Made by a program: the position numbers and the translations under genes. From contig JAHHHY010000008.1 in NCBI GenBank assembly GCA_019359125.1, positions 186,001-250,000 on the forward strand: a DNA stretch of 64,000 nucleotides, read 5' to 3'. Below the pieces are notes generated by a model that was not told the DNA's origin, did not search any database, and saw nothing but the letters and a program-made list of their open reading frames with translations. Position 1 is the first letter of the stretch. Each line of letters opens with the position of its first letter. Below, piece after piece: positions 63,098-64,000 of the stretch. The stretch comes from Pleurocapsa minor GSE-CHR-MK 17-07R (GTDB lineage Bacteria; Chloroflexota; Anaerolineae; Aggregatilineales; Phototrophicaceae).

Positions 63098-64000
63098 GAA
63101 ACACATAGCGCGGCAGCACAAACAGCACGGTGTGCAGCGCCAGGATGTACAGCAGCGCGCTGGCGATCGGCATGGCCAGTCGCCAGCGTGCCCGCAGCAT
63201 GACCAGCCCGACGAAGCCAAAGACCAGCCCGGCATAATGCACCACGTACAGCGCCAGCTTGTCCCAGAAGGCGGGCGCGCGCGTCAGGCGCAGCAGCCCC
63301 TCGACGGAACGGTCATTCGCCAGCCAGCCCGCGGCCAGCGCGCGCAGGCTTTCGCCGCCGTAAGCCTCGGTGCCATGCGGCTGAAGCAGCGCGCCGGACA
63401 GCTCGCGGGCGCGGTAGGCCAAGTAGCCCGGAATATCGCTGGTGATGGCATCTGCGGCGGCCTCAACGATAATCTGCTGGTTGTCGGCCGCGCTGCCGGA
63501 GGTGATGCCCAGCGCGGCATCCACCTCGGTTGGGTCATCCCAGCCTTCCGCGCCCAGATACACAAACGACGCGATGCCAGCCCCGCCGATAATCAGCCGC
63601 TGATACGCGAACAGGTTATAGGCCGTCCAGGTGGATAATGCGAGCGCGAATGCGGCGATGAGCACAGCGGCGCGTTTCAGCCCGCCGCGGGGGCCGAATG
63701 CGAGCACGATGCCCAGCGCCAGAAACAGCCAGAATCCCAGCCCGGCAGACCGCGTGAGCGCGGCCCCGCCCAGCCCGATGCCCGCCAGCGCCCAGCGCCG
63801 CCAGTCGAATGTGCCATGCATGCGGTCATGCGCGACGGCAGCCATCGCAGCCCACAGCCCGGCCATGAGCAGGGCGATATACAGCGTTTCGGTTTTGATC
63901 GCGGCATTTTCGAGCACGAAATTGGGTGCGACGGCCAGCACAAGCGCGCTGATGCGCCCGGCTGTTTCGCCACGTGGTGTGTCATCTCCGGCCAGCAGGC
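63012..64000 (-). CDS. Membrane glycosyltransferase-like protein (ArnT/PMT type), 5' end cut by the window
   Basis: A multi-span membrane protein running off the right edge; at least 329 residues are visible. The frame stays open to base 64000 (in-frame LLAGDDTPRGETAGR before the visible part). Phrases such as ENAAIKTETLYIALLMAG, GLGGAALTRSAG and LHTVLFVLPRYVFPMLP resemble GT39/GT83-type lipid-linked sugar transferases. Its C-terminus overlaps the MFS gene tail. The assignment is limited because the catalytic N-terminal loop with the conserved aspartates is outside the window. Confidence 0.7.
   Translation of the reverse strand, partial: LLAGDDTPRGETAGRISALVLAVAPNFVLENAAIKTETLYIALLMAGLWAAMAAVAHDRMHGTFDWRRWALAGIGLGGAALTRSAGLGFWLFLALGIVLAFGPRGGLKRAAVLIAAFALALSTWTAYNLFAYQRLIIGGAGIASFVYLGAEGWDDPTEVDAALGITSGSAADNQQIIVEAAADAITSDIPGYLAYRARELSGALLQPHGTEAYGGESLRALAAGWLANDRSVEGLLRLTRAPAFWDKLALYVVHYAGLVFGFVGLVMLRARWRLAMPIASALLYILALHTVLFVLPRYVFPMLPLLWVLAGVSLSAFFRPRAQMPPLR

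Overview
The window looks like a GC-rich chromosome segment from a heterotrophic bacterium, most plausibly a Chloroflexota (Anaerolineae-type) lineage. That placement is an inference from the gene mix (LysM plus lamin-tail surface protein, a von Willebrand A protein with a Thr/Ala/Gln stalk, YfhO-type membrane proteins, GGC-kind sugar-acid catabolism, many REP-like palindromes); there is no rRNA or tRNA in the window to confirm it. Coding density is high, and many long antisense open frames are shadows caused by GC-rich third positions.

Layout. 0-3.2 kb: glutamate dehydrogenase, a membrane-anchored FKBP isomerase and a Gfo/Idh/MocA oxidoreductase. 3.2-6.0 kb: two tandem paralogous proteins with an LQR...GNxxxQRML N-terminal motif, a CxCxxC motif, a Ser/Glu-rich linker and a C-terminal HExxH domain, resembling cargo of extracellular contractile injection systems. 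6.2-11 kb: MutS2, a repeat-rich gap and a secreted S33-type peptidase.

11.2-31.2 kb is one large catabolic region for a sugar or sugar acid, probably a 6-deoxysugar such as L-rhamnose or L-fucose. A leftward operon (cupin, Gfo/Idh/MocA, TIM-barrel isomerase/epimerase, SDR, aldehyde dehydrogenase) diverges from two enolase-superfamily dehydratases. A second leftward operon carries an RbsB-type binding protein, two permeases, an ATPase, an SGNH hydrolase, an arabinose/fucose-isomerase-like enzyme and a rhamnose mutarotase. It diverges from a three-part regulator, DeoR HTH plus DeoR sensor plus a periplasmic-binding domain that is a close paralogue of the transporter's own binding protein. That regulator is followed by a three-gene 2-oxoacid (acetoin/pyruvate-type) dehydrogenase set. 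Both divergent promoter regions carry TGTTGA-like half-sites spaced by exactly 10 bp, which suggests one regulon.

31.5-46 kb: a giant YfhO-flippase fusion, then a free-standing small transcript with a 13-nt perfect Shine-Dalgarno match, a 12-codon ORF and a terminator. After it come a secreted Ig-like protein, a response regulator, a glycoside-hydrolase-like protein, a VWA stalk protein, a J-domain protein and two tandem methyltransferases. 46.5-52.6 kb: a methyltransferase, an M23 peptidase with an Ig-like domain, an epimerase and two glycosyltransferases in one operon, and a flavin-binding protein. 52.9-56.2 kb: a second 2-oxoacid dehydrogenase set (E1a-E1b-E2). 56.5-64 kb: LysM/lamin-tail protein, DUF1992 protein coupled to a short pyruvate kinase, a DsbA-FKBP fusion, a small secreted protein, an MFS exporter and a partial membrane glycosyltransferase cut by the right edge.

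All family assignments come from reading motifs by eye; no database search was possible.
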